Shown here: one piece after another, positions 8,301 to 16,679 of the stretch
How positions within the stretch are numbered: the first letter of the stretch is position 1
Layout: every line of letters begins with the position of its first letter
From: Gemmatimonadota bacterium
GTDB taxonomy: Bacteria > Gemmatimonadota > Gemmatimonadetes > Gemmatimonadales > Gemmatimonadaceae
DNA length: 64,000 nucleotides
Direction: 5' to 3'
Assembly (NCBI GenBank): GCA_016704465.1
Contig: JADJAD010000001.1
Coordinates: forward strand, 248,001-312,000
The notes under the pieces: model-generated
What the model saw: only the letters and a program-made list of their open reading frames with translations
Told to the model about the DNA's origin: nothing
Databases searched by the model: none
Made by a program: the position numbers and the translations under genes

Positions 8301-11232
8301 CCAGCTCCTCGTCGCGCACCATTTCCTGCGACGTCGTGGCCTGAAGATCGACCTCGTGATCGTGAATGCGTATCCCCACACGTACCAGCAGGAACTGAAC
8401 GAGCGCATCACCGAGGTGATGTTCACGGTGTGCGACGCCGCCGTCATCGACCACCCCGGGGGGGTGTTCCTTCGCCGGCGCGACCTGATGGCTGCAGACG
8501 ACCTCCAGATGCTCGAGGCGACGGCGCGCGTGGTGGTCCGTTGCGATGGTCGGGCGCTGAGTGCGATCCTCGACGCCGCGCGCGACCGCGAGCATGTCGA
8601 CTACGACGAGGAGGAGCTCGACACGCCGCCCCTGCGCCCGTCGGGGCGCAGCACGCCGCCCTCACTCTCGGTCATCCAGCGCGTTCGTGGACTCGCCGGC
8701 ACGCCGGTGATGTCGAACCAATTCGACGTACCGCGACCGTCGGCGCTATCCCGGGCGGCGGGACGCACGGGGAACGGGCGGCGTCAGGCCGCGCTGCGCG
8801 ACGCCGGCGTCGGGCGCCTGTTCGAGAACGGTATCGGCGGGCTGGACGCAGAGGGCGACTACGAGATGACCATCGCCTCGGACCGGCTCCCGCCCGCGCC
8901 CTGGGTCAACGTGATCGCCAATCCGCATGGCGGCTGCATCGTCTCGGAGTCAGGGGCCGGGGCCACGTGGGCGGAGAACAGTTATTTCTATCGCCTCACG
9001 CCGTGGCACAATGACCCCGTGAGCGACCCGGCAAGCGACGTGCTGTACCTGCGCGACGAGTCCACGGGCGATGTCTGGAGCGCGACCCCGGCCCCCGTGC
9101 ACGGGCGCGACACCTTCACCGTGCGCCACGGTGCAGGCACGTCGTCGTTTGCCACCGAGCACGCCGGGATCGCCAGCACGCTCACCGTCGGCCTGGCGCC
9201 TGACGCGGCGGTGAAGCTGTCGCTGCTCACGGTGACCAACGTCGGCGCCGAGCCGCGGCGCCTGAGCGTGACCGCCTTCGTGGAGTGGGTGCTCGGGGTG
9301 ACGCGGGAGCAGGGCCAGCACGTCGTGCGCACCGCCTTCGACCGCGAGATGTCGGCGATCCTTGCCCGCAACCACTTCGACCCGCAGTTCACCGATTGGG
9401 TCGCCTTCCTGTCCATCAGCGAGCCGGTGACCGGGTACACCGGCGATCGGCGCGCGTTCATTGGACGTAACGGCTCGTTGCGCGCGCCCGCCGCGCTCGG
9501 TCGTCAGGTGCTGGGCGATGCCACGGGCGTGGGACTCGATCCGTGCGGCGCCCTGCAGTGCGAGATCACCCTCGCCCCCGGCGAGACGCGCCACCTCGTC
9601 GTGCAGCTCGGCGCGGCCTCGAGCGAGGAGGCCGCGCGCGCGCTGGCTCGCCAACACCGCACCGTGGCCACCGCCACCGCGGCGGTGACGGCGACCACTG
9701 CGGCGTGGCACGACCGCCTCTCGGTGATCACCGTGGAGACGCCGGAGCCCTCGTTCGACGCCATGCTCAATCGCTGGACGCTGTACCAGGCGCTCGGCTG
9801 CCGCATGTGGGCGCGCTCGGCGCTGTACCAGAGCAGCGGCGCGTACGGCTTTCGCGACCAGTTGCAGGATGTCATGGCCTTCGTGTACGCCGAGCCAGCC
9901 ATTGCCCGTGCCCACATCCTGGTCGCCGCCGCCCGGCAGTTCGTCGAGGGCGACGTGCAGCACTGGTGGCATCCGCCGAGCGGCCGCGGCACGCGGACGC
10001 GCTGCTCCGACGACCTCGTCTGGCTGCCGTTCGTCGTCGACCACTATGTCAGCGTGACCGGCGACCGGTCGGTGCTCGAGGCGTACGTCCCGTTCCTCAG
10101 CATGCGCCCGCTCGGGGCCGATGAGCACGAGGTGTACGAGCTGCCGACCGTCACCGACGAACACGGATCGGTCTACGAACACTGCCTGCGGGCGCTGCGG
10201 CGTGCCTGCACCGTCGGGGCGCACGGACTCCCCCTGATCGGGACCGGCGACTGGAACGACGGGATGAGTCGCGTCGGGGTGGAGGGACGTGGCGAAAGCG
10301 TCTGGTTGGCGTGGTTCCTGGTCACGACGTTGCGCGCGTTCGCGCGCCGCGCCGTGGACCACGGCGACCTGGAGGTCGCGACGGACTTCACGACCAGGGC
10401 CGATGCGTACGCGGCCGCCGTCGAGGCGCACGGCTGGGATGGGGAGTGGTATCGCCGTGCCTACTTCGACGACGGCACGCCGTTAGGCTCGGCGGCGAGC
10501 GACGAATGCCGCATCGACTCGATCGCCCAGAGCTGGAGTGTCATCTCCGGCGCGGGCGCCCCAGACCGCCAGGCGCAAGCGATGGCATCGTTCGAGGCCA
10601 GGCTCGTGCGCGAGGACGCGCGCATCCTGATGCTGCTGACCCCGCCGTTCGACAAGACGCCCAACGATCCCGGCTACATCAAGGGGTACCTGCCGGGGGT
10701 GCGCGAGAACGGGGCGCAGTACACGCACGCCGCGCTCTGGGCCGTGCTGGCCACCGCCATGCGCGGCGACGGCGCGCGCGCGTTTGCGCTCTACCAGATG
10801 CTCAACCCCCTCACGCATGCCGACACCCCCGAGGCCGTCGCGACCTACAAGGTCGAGCCCTATGTCGTGGCGGCCGACGTCTACACCGCCGAGGGACAAC
10901 TCGGACGCGGCGGCTGGACCTGGTACACCGGCTCCGCCAGCTGGATGTACCGGGTCGCGCTCGAGGGGCTGCTCGGCTTCACCAAGCGCGGCGACCAGCT
11001 GACGATCGCGCCGTGCATCCCGCCCTCCTGGGACGAGTTCACGGTCGACTACCGCCACGGGACTACCGCCTATGCGATCCGCGTGAGCAACCCGAACGGC
11101 GTCGAGCGTGGCGTCGTGTCGGTGGAGGTCGACGGTACGCCCGCGCCGGACCAGGTGATCGTGCTGGCAGACGACGGGGCGCTGCATGAGGTCGTGGTGC
11201 GGATGGGGCAGATCGTACCGGCGGCGACATGA
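2311..11232 (+). CDS. ndvB: Cyclic beta-1,2-glucan synthase (NdvB/ChvB family)
   Basis: At 2973 residues this is slightly longer than the usual 2800-2870 of the family. The order of domains is typical: an N-terminal region, membrane segments near residues 438-480, a GT84 glycosyltransferase core with DSD at 651-653 and RWIRGDWQ at 798-805, further membrane segments near 840-890 and 965-1030, a glucoamylase-like region near 1340-1600, and then two GH94-type phosphorylase regions. The last carries GTGDWNDG with DWND at 2647-2650, the general-acid site of the family. The enzyme makes beta-1,2-glucan from UDP-glucose on itself, trims it by phosphorolysis and cyclises it. The product is periplasmic and linked in other bacteria to osmotic adaptation and host contact. 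The start is GTG. The nearby ATG at 2300 is out of frame. The neighbours are not glucan exporters. Confidence 0.93.
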   Translation: MATRPPPNPRRRNGARQRERTGLLARLLAFRRRESVDDLLSGPIRGTLLGADQLAERARQLARSQRSVVRRVHRRARLLARLQGTERVLTAAHARLLAVFAEQGNVGPAGEWLLDNFHVVREHILEVNESLPSGYYRELPELTRGTLTGFPRVYEIAIALISHTEGRIDLDNVDLFVSAFQQVTPLSIGELWAIPAMLRLGLLESIRRMSLRSVQRLDEVERADEWAHRIQSANESGIDELGEMLRTFVSARHALTPTFVSRFLTRLRLASGAFPPLVWLESWIDDEGLSAEEASARSTQRSAMTQIVMANSITSLRAIARRDWQSFVERQSVLERVLQEDPAGHYARQTFATRDRYRHVVETIAKRRRLSEIDVARVAVDLAIDGEAKYGGSARQAHVGYFLVDHGLAELEEATDYRPPIGERLLRLVYRHPNVAYFGGILVGTLTALAALLWLAGPAAQLALPLVLLVALLPANALAIHALNDAITSLLPPTILPKLDLAKHGIPTESRTVVVVPTLFGSVEAVHSAIEHLEVQFLANRMDHLHFALLSDYTDAAEETRPDDAAINAAAVEGVRALNARYGGDAEDTFFLFHRSRKWNPSQGVWMGWERKRGKLSEFNHFLRTRESDAFSTVVGDTRLLRDARYVITLDSDTVLPPNTAATLIGTISHPLNQASYDEERRIAQGYGIVQPRVGVLLPSAHRSQFAAIHSGHPGVDPYTTAVSDVYQDLYGEGSFTGKGIYDVDVFERATHGRFPENTLLSHDLIEGNYARVGLATDITVFDEYPSRYLTYTRRKHRWIRGDWQLLQWLTSRVPGPDGMERNRLSKLSRWKLFDNMRRSTVEIAQFLFLAAGWTILPGSPLRWTLLGLGGIAAPWIGSLLLALVRPPRDKSWRAYYAAVGHDAITSAQQLAQAVAFLPHQAYVSADAIVRTLYRLFVSRRHLLEWQTASQTERLVSSARGDLWRPMWPAVALPVLVLAATALTAAWRAGLWPVGTSSFGALAPDAVAHLWLLAVAVGPLVLLWVCSPEIALRLSALTDQDERRLSPGDRAAAMRYALLHWRFFERFVSSDTNWLAPDNVQDRPTLEVAMRTSPTNVGLQLLSIVSAHDLGLLTVDGMVERLEQVMRGMDRMARFRGHFFNWYDLHDLRVLEPAYISTVDSGNLAGHLIALRQACLAVIDEQLFDARLWRTLAASIALATERLASSTTTLPAGTRAGVVAALRGAQEAAAHLGGLATRVRHGSERERVDDIVTLAGTVQRTLREASALLGEGGAPVEDDDSARGWIAWSLSRLEAQIATVTRLAGIDDGDRARLATGQASLRQLATDLPAATDLVARLTALAERAYDFVSEMDFRFLYDDTRKLFSIGYQTTTHACDGSYYDLLASEARLASFVAIAKGDVPVDHWFRLGRTLTRASGATSLVSWSGSMFEYLMPALVMESLPLTLLGQTYRTSVRRQEAFAVERDVPWGVSESAYNMRDRHLTYQYRAFGIPDLALKRGLGRDLVIAPYATMLAAMIDLQAALPNLARLERIGALGPYGFRDAVDFTRPEPGRRFAVVHNYMAHHIGMSFVSLTNVLHARSWQRRFHADPLVQSAELLLHERVPRRLVLQDTQVVDPEEALPALEAERAAVRVIDTPDTPQPQVALLGATPYTVMVSQGGAGYSQYEDLAVTRWRADGTRDDMGQFCFVRDVTGEKSWSTSYQPSCATPDWYHVQMATDCVTFHRADGPIETRTEITVVSADAAEVRRVTVTNNSSVTREVELTSYAEIVLGPADADRSHPAFANLFVETEWHAWCTALSATRRPRSATETPLYCVHLVDAVKEMIGSVSCETDRARFIGRGRTVRNAAAMSVDGPMAGTTGAVLDPILSLRLRLTIDPGASVPVTFTTLVAATRERAFELAGRYHDLHAGQRALDLTGTSTQIELRELDITPSDAAMILELAGHLLFVDPLMRGSSEALEANTGSQPRLWANGISGDVPILLAHIESAEGLPTLRQLLVAHHFLRRRGLKIDLVIVNAYPHTYQQELNERITEVMFTVCDAAVIDHPGGVFLRRRDLMAADDLQMLEATARVVVRCDGRALSAILDAARDREHVDYDEEELDTPPLRPSGRSTPPSLSVIQRVRGLAGTPVMSNQFDVPRPSALSRAAGRTGNGRRQAALRDAGVGRLFENGIGGLDAEGDYEMTIASDRLPPAPWVNVIANPHGGCIVSESGAGATWAENSYFYRLTPWHNDPVSDPASDVLYLRDESTGDVWSATPAPVHGRDTFTVRHGAGTSSFATEHAGIASTLTVGLAPDAAVKLSLLTVTNVGAEPRRLSVTAFVEWVLGVTREQGQHVVRTAFDREMSAILARNHFDPQFTDWVAFLSISEPVTGYTGDRRAFIGRNGSLRAPAALGRQVLGDATGVGLDPCGALQCEITLAPGETRHLVVQLGAASSEEAARALARQHRTVATATAAVTATTAAWHDRLSVITVETPEPSFDAMLNRWTLYQALGCRMWARSALYQSSGAYGFRDQLQDVMAFVYAEPAIARAHILVAAARQFVEGDVQHWWHPPSGRGTRTRCSDDLVWLPFVVDHYVSVTGDRSVLEAYVPFLSMRPLGADEHEVYELPTVTDEHGSVYEHCLRALRRACTVGAHGLPLIGTGDWNDGMSRVGVEGRGESVWLAWFLVTTLRAFARRAVDHGDLEVATDFTTRADAYAAAVEAHGWDGEWYRRAYFDDGTPLGSAASDECRIDSIAQSWSVISGAGAPDRQAQAMASFEARLVREDARILMLLTPPFDKTPNDPGYIKGYLPGVRENGAQYTHAALWAVLATAMRGDGARAFALYQMLNPLTHADTPEAVATYKVEPYVVAADVYTAEGQLGRGGWTWYTGSASWMYRVALEGLLGFTKRGDQLTIAPCIPPSWDEFTVDYRHGTTAYAIRVSNPNGVERGVVSVEVDGTPAPDQVIVLADDGALHEVVVRMGQIVPAAT

Positions 11233-11236
11233 GCGC

Positions 11237-11259
11237 GCGTCGCGCGTGATGCGCGACGC
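11237..11259 (+). terminator. GC-rich hairpin after glucan synthase
   Basis: A 9-bp perfect stem (GCGTCGCGC / GCGCGACGC) with a 5-nt loop lies 4 bp after the synthase stop and 15 bp before the convergent stop of the DPP-IV gene. It lacks a T tract, so it is only a possible terminator. Confidence 0.35.
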
Positions 11260-11274
11260 AGGACAGGCCGCGCC

Positions 11275-13496
11275 CTAACGCGCGGCCCCGGTCCCCGCCG
11301 ATGCGGCGTTCGCTCCACCCCCCAGGTACCGGTTGAAGTGGTCGACCAGTCGCTGCAGCAGGTAGCGCGCATAGTACGGACGCTGGGTCCAACCATGCGT
11401 TGCAGCCGGGGCGAAGGCGACGTCGAAGTCCTTCCCCTGCTTCATCAGTTCCTCGGCCAGGGCCACCGTCGTCTGGAACGGGACGACGTCGTCCTGCATG
11501 CCGTGAATGATCAGCAGGTGATCGCGCAGGTTGCCGGCGTACTGCAGGGCGCCGCGTCGGAACGCCTCGGGATGCGTCTGCGGGCGCCGGACGATCGCCA
11601 CGTCGTCGCTGCCGAAGAAGTGGGGATCGGTCGCCGGCGCCCCCGCAACACCGGCGCGAAAGAGGCCGGGCTTCTTGAACAGGGAGTACACGGTGAGCGT
11701 CCCGCCGTAACTGCTGCCCCAGATCCCCATGCGGTCACCGTCGACGAACGGCAGCGACTTCATGTAGTCCACCGCGCTCTCCAGGTCATCGAGATCGCCG
11801 CCCCCCCAGTCCATCAGGAACTTCTCGCGGAAGTCGCGCCCGTAGCCGGTGCTCCCCCGCACGTCGACCTGCACGACGATGTAGCCGTGCTCGATGGCGA
11901 GCATCTGCTGCACCGTGCCGTACAACCCGGCCCAGCGGTTGCGCACGGTGTTGGAGTAGACGGGACCGAACAGCACCGGGTACTTGCGCGCGGAGTCGAG
12001 ACCGGGGGGCACGAGGATGCGGGCGTGCAGCGTGAAGCCGCCGGTGCGAGACGGAAAGGAGACGTAGCGCCCGCGAATCCACGGCTGCGTGGCGAACTCC
12101 GCGGGAGGTGAGGTTGTCACCCGCCGTGCCGCCGCTGCGGCGTCGGCGCGCCCGACGTACAGCTCGGGCGGGGTGACGTCGTCGGTGTGCACGTAGGCGA
12201 GCGCCGTGCCGTCGGGTGAAGGGTATGGCGTGTGGATCCCGGGGCGCGTCGTCAGACGCTGCGGAGCGCCGCGGGCCCCGATGCGCCAGATGTGTCGCTC
12301 CGAGGGGTCGGGTCGGTCGACGTGTAGTACAGGGCTCGCGTCGCCGCGACCGGGACCGCCCCGCCGTCGACATCGCTCCTGGCGGGCGTCAGCGCCTGCG
12401 GGACGCTGTCGCCGGGGGTGATGGCATACAGGCGGTAGCGATCCTCGAGGTCTCCCGTGATCACCACGCGCCGCCCGTCCGGGTGCCAGGTGGAGGCAAT
12501 CGCGTTATAGATCCGCGACTCGCGATGGTCGTGCCAAATGGTGCGCAGTGCGCCCCCGGCATCCGTCAGGAACAACCAGCGATCGATGGCATCATCGCTC
12601 TCCTGGTCGATCAGCAGCTCGCCGCGCGGCGACCAGCCATAGTCGACGATGCGTCGCACGGCGGGCTCGGGGATGTCGAGCAACGACAGACGTCCGGCGG
12701 CCACATCGTACAGCCCGACACGCCGCATTTCGTTGTCGTCGCCGGGCATGCCGCGGCGAAGCACGTTGAGGACGGCGGTGTCACCGAGGTAGTAGGGGAC
12801 GCCCGTCCTGCGCACGCCGCGGCGGTCGACGTGATGCACGGCGATGGTCCGGGAGTCGGGCGACCAGGCGTACGCCGGGGCGTCGCCGCCCCACGTGGCA
12901 CTCCCGATCTCCACATCGCGCCGGAAATACGTCCCGAGCGGCACCGTGCCGACCGGCGGCACCCCCACGCGCGTCGCGCGCACCACCGCACCCCCGGCCG
13001 CCGGAAGCAACCAGAGGTCGCCGTCGCGCAGGAACGAGATCCAGCGACCGTCCGGCGACACTGCAACGTCCGACTTTCCTCCCCCATCCTGCGTCAATCG
13101 CTCGGCACGAGTCCCCGAGAGGGTGATGCGCCAGAGATCGCCTCCGCGAACGACGACGAGCGCTGCGGCATCGGGGAGCCAGGCAAAGCCACTGACGGGC
13201 CCAGCGGCCTCGTCTCCACCGGCCGCATTCGTGAGACGGCGCAGTGCACCTCCGTCACGATCGACGAGGAAGAGGTCGCGCGCCGCCTGGGCGCGATCGT
13301 TCCACAGGAAGGCAAGGGAGCGCGAGTCGGGAGACCACGTGGGGGAGACCGGTGTCGTCCCGCTGAGCGATGGCGTGGCGACGAGTCGCTCGACCGTGAG
13401 CGGTGTGCGCTGGGGCCAGGCGCGCGCCGGCAGGATGGCGAGCGCGCCAAGCGCGCCGAGCGTGACGAGACGGAGGAGATGCATCGATCGGGGCAT
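11275..13496 (-). pseudogene. DPP-IV-type S9 peptidase, split by one frameshift
   Basis: Two frames together encode one peptidase of about 740 residues. The N-terminal frame (start near 13496 or 13484, stop at 12252) holds a signal peptide ending near RAWPQ and the beta-propeller. The C-terminal frame (to 11275) holds the hydrolase domain with Ser in WGSSYGGTL, Asp in HGMQDDVVPF and His in ATHGW. The frame changes near 12297-12305. There the propeller frame reads DPTPRSDTSG and soon stops, while one extra base would give DPTPSERHIWRIG running on without a break. One base is therefore missing relative to the family. It could be a sequencing or assembly error or a recent loss-of-function mutation. 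The first fragment alone has no catalytic residues. It converges on the glucan synthase. Confidence 0.85.
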
Positions 13497-13731
13497 GGGA
13501 CGTGAGGCTCGTGTTCTGCGGGGCCGGCATGGTACGAATCGTGACCTGTTCGGCCTGAACAATACAAGCCATCGCGCTGAGCGTCGCCGGCTTTCGAGCA
13601 CCGGCACCGCCGCATGGATGAAAGAAAGCGTGAACTTTTGGCCGACGCGGCGCGTTGACCACGTGTGCGTACGGGAGCCGTGTCCTCTCGCGCGCGCCGA
13701 ATTCGACGTTCACCGCTTCAGGGAGTCTGCC

Positions 13732-14811
13732 TTGCTCTTCAAACAGTTCACGCTCAAGACCCACCAGCTCAGGAATCGCCTCGTCATGGCTCCCATGACA
13801 CGCAACCGGGCGACGGAAGACAATACACCCAATGCGCTCATGGCCGAGTACTACCGCCAGCGCGCCGATGTGGGCCTGATCATCACCGAGGGAACCTCGC
13901 CCTCGCCCAACGGCCTCGGATACGCCCGCATTCCCGGCCTCTTCAACGAACAGCACGTCGCAGGGTGGCGCCTGGTGACCGACGCGGTGCACGCGCGCGG
14001 GGCACACATCTTCGTCCAGCTCATGCATACCGGGCGTGCGTCACACGTGGACAACCTCCCCGAGGGAGCACGCGTCGTCGGTCCCGTCGCCGAGGCGATG
14101 AACGGGGGGATCTACACCGATACAGCCGGCATGCAGCCGGCCAGCACGCCGCACGCGCTCTCGGAAGAGGAGATTGCGGCGACGGTCGCCGAGTACGCGC
14201 ACTCGGCAACGCTGGCCAGCGAGGCCGGCTTCGACGGGATCGAACTGCACGGCGCGAACGGCTACCTCATCGAGCAGTTCCTGAATCCGAACGTGAACAC
14301 GCGGACCGACGCGTACGGCGGTTCGATCGACCGGCGCAATCGATTCGCCCTCGAGGTCGCTCGCGCCACCGCAGCAGCAATTGGCGCCGACCGTGTGGGT
14401 ATCCGCTTGTCGCCGTACGGTGCGTTCAACCACACCGGGGCCTTCGACGACGTCAAGCCGCAGTACGAGGCGCTGGCCGGCGAACTCGGCACACTCAGGC
14501 TGGCGTACCTCCACCTGGTGGATCACTCGTCCATGGGTGCGCCAACGGTCCCCGCGCGCTTCAAGGCCGCGCTCCGGACAGCGTTTGCCGGGACCTACAT
14601 TGCGTCTGGCGGATTCGACCTTGGGGCGGCGGACAAGATCGTGCGCGAGGGCGAGGCAGATCTCGTGGCCTTCGGGCGTCCTGCCCTGGCAAATCCCGAC
14701 TTCGCCACCCGACTGAAGAAGGGAATTCCCCTCAACGCGCCCGATTCCGACACCTTCTACACCGCGGGTGAGCACGGGTATACGGACTATCCGCCGGCGA
14801 TGGCGTCCTGA
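13732..14811 (+). CDS. Old yellow enzyme-type NADH:flavin oxidoreductase (NemA-like)
   Basis: The product has 359 residues from a TTG start, preceded by GGGAG at a good distance (13721-13725). The longer open frame upstream is antisense to the neighbouring peptidase and looks like no family. The TIM barrel of the OYE family is complete. It shows MAPMTRNRA near the N terminus, LMHTGRASH, and the HGANGYLIEQFLNP motif, whose His and Asn hold the substrate and whose Tyr donates a proton. RLSPYG and AFGRPALANPDF near the end bind FMN phosphate. The expected reaction is NAD(P)H-dependent reduction of activated C=C bonds (enones, maleimides, nitro-compounds) in the cytoplasm. The natural substrate is unknown. 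The gene stands alone, divergent from the DPP-IV gene, with a hairpin after its stop. Confidence 0.9.
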   Translation: MLFKQFTLKTHQLRNRLVMAPMTRNRATEDNTPNALMAEYYRQRADVGLIITEGTSPSPNGLGYARIPGLFNEQHVAGWRLVTDAVHARGAHIFVQLMHTGRASHVDNLPEGARVVGPVAEAMNGGIYTDTAGMQPASTPHALSEEEIAATVAEYAHSATLASEAGFDGIELHGANGYLIEQFLNPNVNTRTDAYGGSIDRRNRFALEVARATAAAIGADRVGIRLSPYGAFNHTGAFDDVKPQYEALAGELGTLRLAYLHLVDHSSMGAPTVPARFKAALRTAFAGTYIASGGFDLGAADKIVREGEADLVAFGRPALANPDFATRLKKGIPLNAPDSDTFYTAGEHGYTDYPPAMAS

Positions 14812-14873
14812 CGCCGCGCGGGCGAGATCGGAGCTGACGGGAGCCTCGCACTGGTCAGATCCTAACGATAGTC

Positions 14874-14912
14874 GCGCCATCGATGCCGGGATTCGGCGTC
14901 GATGGCGCGGTT
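14874..14912 (+). terminator. Probable terminator of the old yellow enzyme gene
   Basis: A 14-bp stem with one G-U type pair (GCGCCATCGATGCC / GGCGTCGATGGCGC) and a 7-nt loop lies 62 bp after the stop, followed by GGTTCGTT. The T content behind the stem is modest. Confidence 0.5.
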
Positions 14913-14967
14913 CGTTGAGCCTACCGCGTGCCCGAGGAGGGGAGATGCCGCGGTTCCTCGGCGTGAC

Positions 14968-15057
14968 TTCGCTGGCGTAAATTCGCTGGCGTAAATTCGC
15001 TGGCGTAAATTCGCTGGCGTGACTTTCGCTCGCTGGCGTGACCCCGCTGGCGTGACG
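14968..15057. repeat. 14-bp tandem repeat, TTCGCTGGCGTAAA
   Basis: Three perfect 14-bp copies (14968-15009) are followed by a fourth ending in TGAC instead of TAAA, then two degenerate shorter copies (CGCTGGCGTGAC). It fills most of the 317-bp gap between the old yellow enzyme and amidohydrolase genes, behind the hairpin. Each copy carries TAA or TGA, like the stop-codon arrays elsewhere in the window, but no convincing gene ends here. Confidence 0.85.
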
Positions 15058-15128
15058 AGCCTCGATGCGCGATGGTAGGGAAATCCGCACACGTCCGTGG
15101 CCGCTGTTCCCGCCCTCCGTCGTCCGCC

Positions 15129-16655
15129 ATGATCCGTCGTCACCCGATTCCACTCGTCGCGGTCATCGCGGCACTCGCGCTCGTCCCGACCGCACGAGTG
15201 CCCGCGCAACCGGCTCCCCCCGTCGAACGCTGGGCGCTCGTGGGTGGTACGGTGATCCCGGCGACCGGTGAGCCGCCAATCACCGATGGCGTGGTCCTCA
15301 TCAACGGTTCCCGCATCACGGCCGTGGGCCCGCGCGCATCGACCCCGATTCCGCGCGGCACCCGGATCGTGGACGTGGCCGGCAAGTACGTCACCCCGGG
15401 ACTCATCGACGTGAACGTACATCTCGTCCTGATGATCACCCCCGAGTTCTACGTCAAGTATGAAGACCGCTTCGCCGACATCGCGGTGCAGGGGGCGCAG
15501 GTCGCCCTCAAGTACGGATTGACCACGGTGATGGACTCGTGGGGGCCGCTGGCGCCGCTGCTGCAGGCGCGGGAGCGCATCCGCTCGGGAAAGGACGAGG
15601 GCGCGCGCGTGCTGGTGGCGGGGAACATCGTGGGGAGCGGCGGGCCGTTCAGCCAGTACTTCGCCGGCGGCTACGACCTGCGTGGGACCGACCTGCGATA
15701 CGGCGGTTGGGTGCACCCGATCATCCGCTCGAGGATCAACGCGCTGTGGGAGGACGACGCGGGCCCCGCCCTGCTCGCCCTCACGCCGAGCGAAGTCGGT
15801 ACCGCCATCTCGCGCTATCTCGACAAGGGGCCGGACTTCCTGAAGGTGGCGGTGAGCGCGCACGGGATCGGACCGGTGGAGCCGCTGATGTTCTCGTCCC
15901 CCGCACTCGCCGCGATGCGCGCGTCGGCGCAGCGCTCAGGGAAGCACTTCCAGACGCACACCTTCACGCTCGAGAGCCTGCGCGAGGCGGTGGCGGTGCG
16001 TCCGCAGTTGCTGCAGCACCCGAACGTGATGAGTGTTCCGCCGACGTCGCCCGCGCAGCTGCAATTGCTCGACTCACTGCTCGCGGAAATCACGCGGCAT
16101 GGCATCTACTCGGCGCTGCTCGGCGTGCCGCTCGACGAGCAGCAGCGGGTCTATGAGGAGTGGTCCATCGAGGACACGCGCCGCGACCCGCATCTCGGCG
16201 CCATCATCCAGGCGCGGCAGCCGGGGATGACGCGTGAAGCCTTCGCCGCGCGGCGCGCCATGGTGCAGCGATGGCTGCGCGCGGGGGTCAAGGTCGTGAT
16301 CGGGACCGACCAGGGGCCCGAGGCGTCGGAGCTGGGGCCGGTGGTGTGGGGGCGCATGGGGCGCCGTCACTTCGAGGTCATGGAAGGGTTGCAGGAGGCC
16401 GGCGCGTCACCGATGGAGCTCCTGGTCGCCGCAACGCGCCACGGGGCCGAGGCCTACGGACTGGCCGATTCGTTAGGCACGGTGCAGGTGGGCAAGGTCG
16501 CCGACCTGCTGGTGGTCGATGCGGATCCCCTGGTCGAGATTCGTCACCTGCGCCAGATCCGGCACGTGGTGAAAGGTGGGCGTTTGGTGGACCGCGCCGC
16601 GCTCCCCACCATGCGGGTGCTGCAGTTCGACCCCGACGACCGCTGGCCACGCTAG
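15129..16655 (+). CDS. Secreted amidohydrolase with altered metal site
   Basis: The 508-residue protein starts at the ATG directly before a signal peptide (cleavage near RVPAQ). The frame is open 57 bp further upstream, but without signal-peptide character. It belongs to the metal-dependent amidohydrolase superfamily (imidazolonepropionase-like group). It has the beta-sandwich N terminus (VEPPITDGVVLING-like region), VTPGLID before the first metal motif, later His in FQTHTF and LLQHPN, and Asp in VIGTDQGPE. The first metal motif reads DVNVH at 94-98 instead of DxHxH, so Asn96 replaces the first His. The C terminus returns to the beta-sandwich (VADLLVVDADPL). The substrate is unknown; a peptide or amide is likely. 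The next gene begins 24 bp downstream. Confidence 0.85.
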   Translation: MIRRHPIPLVAVIAALALVPTARVPAQPAPPVERWALVGGTVIPATGEPPITDGVVLINGSRITAVGPRASTPIPRGTRIVDVAGKYVTPGLIDVNVHLVLMITPEFYVKYEDRFADIAVQGAQVALKYGLTTVMDSWGPLAPLLQARERIRSGKDEGARVLVAGNIVGSGGPFSQYFAGGYDLRGTDLRYGGWVHPIIRSRINALWEDDAGPALLALTPSEVGTAISRYLDKGPDFLKVAVSAHGIGPVEPLMFSSPALAAMRASAQRSGKHFQTHTFTLESLREAVAVRPQLLQHPNVMSVPPTSPAQLQLLDSLLAEITRHGIYSALLGVPLDEQQRVYEEWSIEDTRRDPHLGAIIQARQPGMTREAFAARRAMVQRWLRAGVKVVIGTDQGPEASELGPVVWGRMGRRHFEVMEGLQEAGASPMELLVAATRHGAEAYGLADSLGTVQVGKVADLLVVDADPLVEIRHLRQIRHVVKGGRLVDRAALPTMRVLQFDPDDRWPR

Positions 16656-16679
16656 CTCTCCCGAACCACGAGGTACGCC

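Noticed and set aside
12252..12310. Programmed ribosomal frameshift in the DPP-IV gene
   Set aside because: No slippery heptamer or following structure is evident, and the family is normally made from one frame; an error or mutation is simpler.
14768..14980. 70-codon plus-strand frame ending in the 14-bp repeat
   Set aside because: It overlaps the end of the old yellow enzyme gene and the terminator hairpin; composition is not coding-like. Its end in TAA of the repeat is noted as a coincidence or remnant.
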